Assembly: GCA_964030475.1 (NCBI GenBank)
Contig: CAXIPT010000008.1
Coordinates: 2,046,141-2,110,140, forward strand
DNA length: 64,000 nucleotides
DNA from: Tethya wilhelma
Lineage: Eukaryota; Porifera; Demospongiae; Tethyida; Tethyidae
Direction: 5' to 3'
Shown here one piece after another: positions 59,757-64,000 of the stretch. The translations under genes and the position numbers were made by a program. Within the stretch, counting starts at the first letter, position 1. The number at the start of each line of letters is the position of its first letter. The notes below the pieces were generated by a model. That model searched no databases and was not told where the DNA came from. It was given only the letters and a program-made list of their open reading frames with translations.

Positions 59757-59921
59757 GCACAGTATTAGTCAGTTTGTTCTTGGAAACTAAAGAATCTAGT
59801 TTTCATAGCTTTCTGTCCAGTGCTATGCTGAACTACCGTTAAAATAAAATTCCTGCGTCAGTTTTTTCAAGCAGCATGGCTGTTTTATCCATTATGCTGC
59901 TGAACAGAAAACCTACTTTGG

Positions 59922-61374
59922 TTTTGTAGGGCCTGATATCGAGATTTTCTTTCTACCACGAATATGAAAAGTTTTATGGAGCTAAAAAGTGCTCTCCAAA
60001 GTGCCCTAGGCAGCTTTCAGGCAGTAAACATGCGGCGACCTGGACGATTCAGTTGCTTCTTTTCAAGAAAACTCTCCATCTGGCCGTTCTCTGTTGACAG
60101 AGCGGTAAGATGACCGCCCATATCCAGTTTGATTTTTGGCCAGCTTTGTAAAAATTGACACAAAAAATTATCTCTGCTTCATTATAGATCTAAAAGAACT
60201 AGCCTATACTATTTAGCAAATTCATGAGCTAACTGTAGTCTGTAACCTTAACTACCCTGAGGACTCTTAAAAGTCAAAGGAGGTTACAATGATCAATAGA
60301 CAGGTTAACAAATAGGTGAATGCTTGTCTGCAGTAAATTGAAAGCCAGTTGGCATACATGCAACCAGCTAACTTCAATAAATACACATTTTACCTGCCCT
60401 CTCTAATGATCGAAAACATTCCTTCTTGGGCAAAGTTGAGTACAGTAGAGCCCAGTCTACTTTGAGGTGTTTCTTCCCGAACTATTTTCCCACCATCAAG
60501 TATAAGATCAAGTTGTGGCCATAGCTGTTTAAACTCCTATGTGTGTGTACATTCATATACAATTAGTATAATGCAAGCATTATAATGATGTCATTGCTTA
60601 GTGAAAGCCATTGTGCATTTAACCCAATTAAGCGGTTATTTTACCCTATAATAGCAGTTAATTTAACCACTAAAGCATTAATATTACCAACTGGGGTAGC
60701 TACAACAAAGTTTTCCAAGCATCACTGACATAACCCATTGATGGGTAGCTATACCTGTTCTTGTATACAGCTATTTTGACATATGCTGGTTGAAATGACC
60801 CATCTGCTTTTTCAGTGCAGTACTGCAAAAAGCAATTAGACAAGACTCTGAATTTCGGCACAGGACTACAATTTATATACCAAACTCTGCCTGCTAATAA
60901 TTATCATTCAAGTGATTGCTTGAACCAGTCTTCAGTGACTCGATCAGCTTTAGAATTTTGATCATGAGCCAACTGACATGTAATGGAGACTGAAATTGAA
61001 GTAGTCAGAGTCTGGTCTTAATTCTTTCATTGCTTTTACAGCACTGCTCTTTCCTACTCTACTTATTTATATGGATTTACTAGCTTTGTACAGCATATGA
61101 CCAAAATATGGAAGTTCATGCATACAGTAGCACAAACTAGACTAGAAAGGATGAAAATGATGGCATTGTGAAACAAACTAGCCTCGTCCCCAGGCCCTCT
61201 GCGTGCTACTATTGTTGATTAATTACGTTGACGATCCTTACCAGATGATTTTATTCAAGCACGCAGAGGGCCTGGGAAACGAGGGTAGACGCATGGTAGA
61301 CAGGTGATTTTGCGCGTGGGCAGGACTGCTTAGACTGCCCACGTATTTTGCATATGACATCATCAGTTTGTGAA
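59922..61374. repeat. 1453-bp contig-end overlap, copy 2
   Basis: This is the partner of 56056-57508; it ends at the N run 61375-61450. Read in reverse, it continues past 57508 into 59921, completing the TTAA-family repeat that is cut at the gap. The piece 57510-61374 is therefore probably inverted in the assembly. Confidence 0.88.
60394..60536 (-). CDS. YRDC: Second, inverted copy of YRDC exon 4
   Basis: This is the reverse complement of 56894-57036 with the same splice sites. It is part of the 1453-bp inverted duplication 56056-57508/59922-61374 whose ends coincide with assembly gaps. It is best read as the same locus assembled twice, not a second gene. Confidence 0.75.
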
Positions 61375-61450
61375 NNNNNNNNNNNNNNNNNNNNNNNNNN
61401 NNNNNNNNNNNNNNNNNNNNNNNNNNNNNNNNNNNNNNNNNNNNNNNNNN

Positions 61451-62433
61451 CTGTGGGTGGGTGTGAGTGTGTGTGCAATAAGAAAGCAAATCCTTAGAGT
61501 ACTATGCATGCCATCAGAAGAATCTCATGTGGTTTAATTTTTAGCTAGCTACATGTATATACTGTATGCATGCATGAGAAACATTGGGGCCACTTGTATA
61601 TGAGTCTGATTCACTTTTCTCAGTTGATTTCAAAACTGTCTACATATACTTGATACCAACATTAATAGCTATGCATATTGAGCTATATAACTCTGAACAG
61701 CTTGGACAATGGACATTCCCAATGAAGATAAATAATAATTATAGTCATAATGTGCATTTGGTCCATAAACTACAATTATATGTTATTATTTCTATAATTT
61801 CTTTGCTACGCCACTAGGACTGCATGAGGTACAAAATATGGAACAGGACAAATAGAAGCGTATTGAGGCTATCATCACCTCAGCAGACTCAATATCCGCC
61901 ACACCAGGTGCACCACCTCTGACCCTAAAACCAACCGTTAGAGACGCGATTAGAGGGATAAACTTCTTCACAGAGTCATTATCATTTATCAGTCTAGTCC
62001 AGGGTAGTATATTCTAGTATATACTCAACTGAACTTTTGTTTGTTTGTTTGTTTGTTTTTTCTCTTTCTTTATCAAATTAAAACAATAGCATGAGCATAC
62101 AGGTGTGGCATGACTAAATAGCACAGAAGGGCTAATAATGGACATGCAGTCACCTCAATAAGTTAGTATGATAAGTGAAGTAAAAGTTGACATTAAAACT
62201 GAGGAGCTAGAGAAACGTTGAAAAAGGGCCCGGTAGGTATCTACTGAGATATAACTTGAGAAAGGGTTGCATGGATCTGGAGCCATAAATTGGTGAATTT
62301 GGCTCTTAAAGGCATCTGGGGATGTAGCTATAGTAACTAAAAATTATTGTGCCAGATAACCTTGGAAAAAGATAGTAGCTTCATTATAGCATTTTATAGA
62401 ACTGTAGAACACATTCCACGGTGCAGATTTTCT
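61451..62433. other. Piece after the last gap: no gene recognised
   Basis: It starts in a GT-rich tract next to the N run and includes a GTTT repeat (62037-62058). Nothing coding was recognised. Confidence 0.5.
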
Positions 62434-62671
62434 CAGGGGCATTAAGGACTGGGTCATTTGGATTAAAATGCAATAATTGCCGCATTCCATGATCAATAAT
62501 ATTATTATATATTATCATGCAGACAAAATTTCAAGTTTATACAAAAATATAATCTTATTTGAACACATTGATTAAATTATAAAACCACAAATTTGAATAT
62601 TCATCATATTAATGAAGTTTGAACTTACCCCCTCAGCTAATGAATAATTAATTTTCCGGAAATTAAGGACT

Positions 62672-62685
62672 GTTGCCATGGCAAC
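62672..62685. promoter_or_regulatory. Perfect RFX X-box GTTGCCATGGCAAC
   Basis: The site is the ideal 14-bp palindromic X-box. It lies inside the foldback 62434-63132, far from any gene start seen, so its activity is unknown. Confidence 0.5.
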
Positions 62686-62903
62686 CAAATTTTCATCACT
62701 GATTCGGAACATTATGAACTTGATTTTTTTCCCAGTAGAATTTTGATATTTGGTTTCCATGGTGAGTTATTGTCATTTTTGTGCTTTTTGGTGATGTGCT
62801 TTATATAGAAAATTATTAATAACTCTCCATGGCAACCAGATATCTAAATTCTACTTGGTGAAAATTTAGTACATAACTTTATAATTTTAATGAACTTAAT
62901 CTT

Positions 62904-62917
62904 GTTGCCATGGCAAC
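62904..62917. promoter_or_regulatory. Second perfect X-box GTTGCCATGGCAAC
   Basis: Identical to 62672-62685 and in the same element, 232 bp away. Confidence 0.5.
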
Positions 62918-63207
62918 AGCCCTTATATTCCGATTAATTAAATTATTCAATACATGAATATTAATTAGGTCACATGACCAAATTTTTCGGGAAAATGTTA
63001 AAGATGACAATAAGTTTCTTCAGTTACATTTTGATGTTAATAGCCTAATTCTATAAGTAGTTATTTCAAATTTGCATAAAATTTTACCTTAATTAGCTAC
63101 ATATTTTGACCCAGTCCTTAATGCCCCTGAGTTGTTCAAGTAAAATTCTGTAGTCACAGGGTTAATCGCAGGTCAAAGGTCGCGGGGCTTCTCGTTGCAT
63201 AGTGGGA

Positions 63208-63512
63208 TTCATAATTAATTAGGCGGCCATGTTGGTGTGTTGCTATGGTAACCAAACTTTGTCAAATTGATCGCTTTACTAATATAAGTTAAAAATCGAA
63301 GTTTGGTATTTGGTAACAGATTTGGATCGGAGATACGATGCATTTTCCAAATAATGCACACTTACCGTTTTCTTCTCGGCTGTATCTCATTAACAATTTG
63401 ATAATTTTTTACCAAACTTTTATCCATAGAGGTTTAGGATGTGGCGAACATCTTGACAAATTTCGGTTGCCATAGCAACACTGGAACTTGACCGCCTAAT
63501 TAATAATTCATA
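63208..63512. mobile_element. 305-bp foldback with X-box-like arms
   Basis: ATTCATAATTAATTAGGCGG pairs with CCGCCTAATTAATAATTCAT. The arms also contain GTTGCTATGGTAAC (63239-63252) and GTTGCCATAGCAAC (63466-63479), both close to the RFX consensus. Confidence 0.7.
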
Positions 63513-64000
63513 ATTTAGGGTGTTTCACTTGATGCTCATTAATTACAAAAATATTCGACATTTTGGAAATGTAATGCTGATGTGTAACGTAATGCTGATG
63601 TAGATGTAAGAACTTACTAACTGTACTAGTAGTTAAAGTGATCTAATGACTTTGAGTAGGCCTTGATGTTAATACTGAATACACTTTGATGTTGATACAT
63701 GTCTTAGGTTTTTCCATGTTTGTACGTTGTAGCTAGATTTATTACCATCTATGGATATTTTCTTGTGCACATGTGTCTGTTAACACCTCTTGAGTTCTGT
63801 ATAGGCTAGAGGATATGATATACTTTGTACTAGGGATATTAGACTTTTCATGTATTTTCATTATTACTATGATGTCGTATTCCTAGAATTTCCTGTCTTA
63901 GTTTCTTTGTTCTATTTGTTTGTTTTAATTAGTTCCTGCCTTTTATTGTAACATCCTCTATGTTTTTGTATATAAGTAGCTACATTTTTACTGTTAGACA
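63513..64000. other. AT-rich end of window, nothing recognised
   Basis: No open frame with domain character and no repeat with visible ends was found. Confidence 0.5.

Larger units (their letters stand above)
62434..63132. mobile_element. 699-bp foldback carrying two perfect X-boxes
   Basis: The ends CTCAGGGGCATTAAGGACTG and CAGTCCTTAATGCCCCTGAG are perfect inverted repeats (TGGGTCA / TGACCCA next). The AT-rich interior holds GTTGCCATGGCAAC at 62672-62685 and 62904-62917 and a half-site near 62827. No coding sequence. Confidence 0.8.

Overview
The window looks like nuclear DNA of an invertebrate animal. It is AT-rich and holds widely spaced short exons with GT-AG introns, dense small foldback (MITE-like) DNA transposons, and gaps in the assembly (single N at 10430, 35240, 38285, 43284 and 57509; N runs at 29460-29514 and 61375-61450). 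A marine sponge is my best guess from the general look, but nothing in the window proves the taxon.

Two host genes are supported. On the minus strand, 407-19776 carries the first 18 exons (931 codons, continuing past the left edge) of an orthologue of the ciliary protein CFAP47. On the plus strand, starting 154 bp away in head-to-head orientation, is YRDC, the threonylcarbamoyl-AMP synthase of tRNA t6A synthesis (exons at 19931-19963, 24188-24387, 31098-31332 and 56894-57036; the last exon was not found). The short intergenic region holds an RFX X-box, the expected regulator site for a ciliary gene.

The linear order given here is almost certainly wrong in places. CFAP47 exon 8 lies on the opposite strand at 39739-39938, yet fits in sequence and in both splice phases between exon 7 (10794-10921) and exon 9 (7698-7844). 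Three near-identical duplications end exactly at N positions: 9477-10429 is the reverse complement of 42331-43283; 32977-35239 equals 43285-45547; 56056-57508 is the reverse complement of 59922-61374. All are explained if block 35241-43283 belongs, inverted, at the gap at 10430, if the piece ending at 35239 joins directly to the one starting at 43285, and if 57510-61374 is reversed. A fourth near-duplicate (28047-28889 against 29522-30360) looks like two alleles, one with a repeat insertion.

The rest is introns full of repeats: a TTAA-flanked family (5538, 8368, 16135, 17924, 57179), an AGTACGG family, a TAGCCTCG..CCAGG family, several one-off foldbacks, a broken and internally inverted hAT transposase (25349-27655), a pogo/Tigger remnant (36791-37615) and an intronless ORF of unknown function with two homopolymer frameshifts (31775-32789). 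At 62434-63512 two foldback repeats carry perfect or near-perfect RFX X-boxes, which raises the possibility that mobile elements spread ciliary regulatory sites in this genome.
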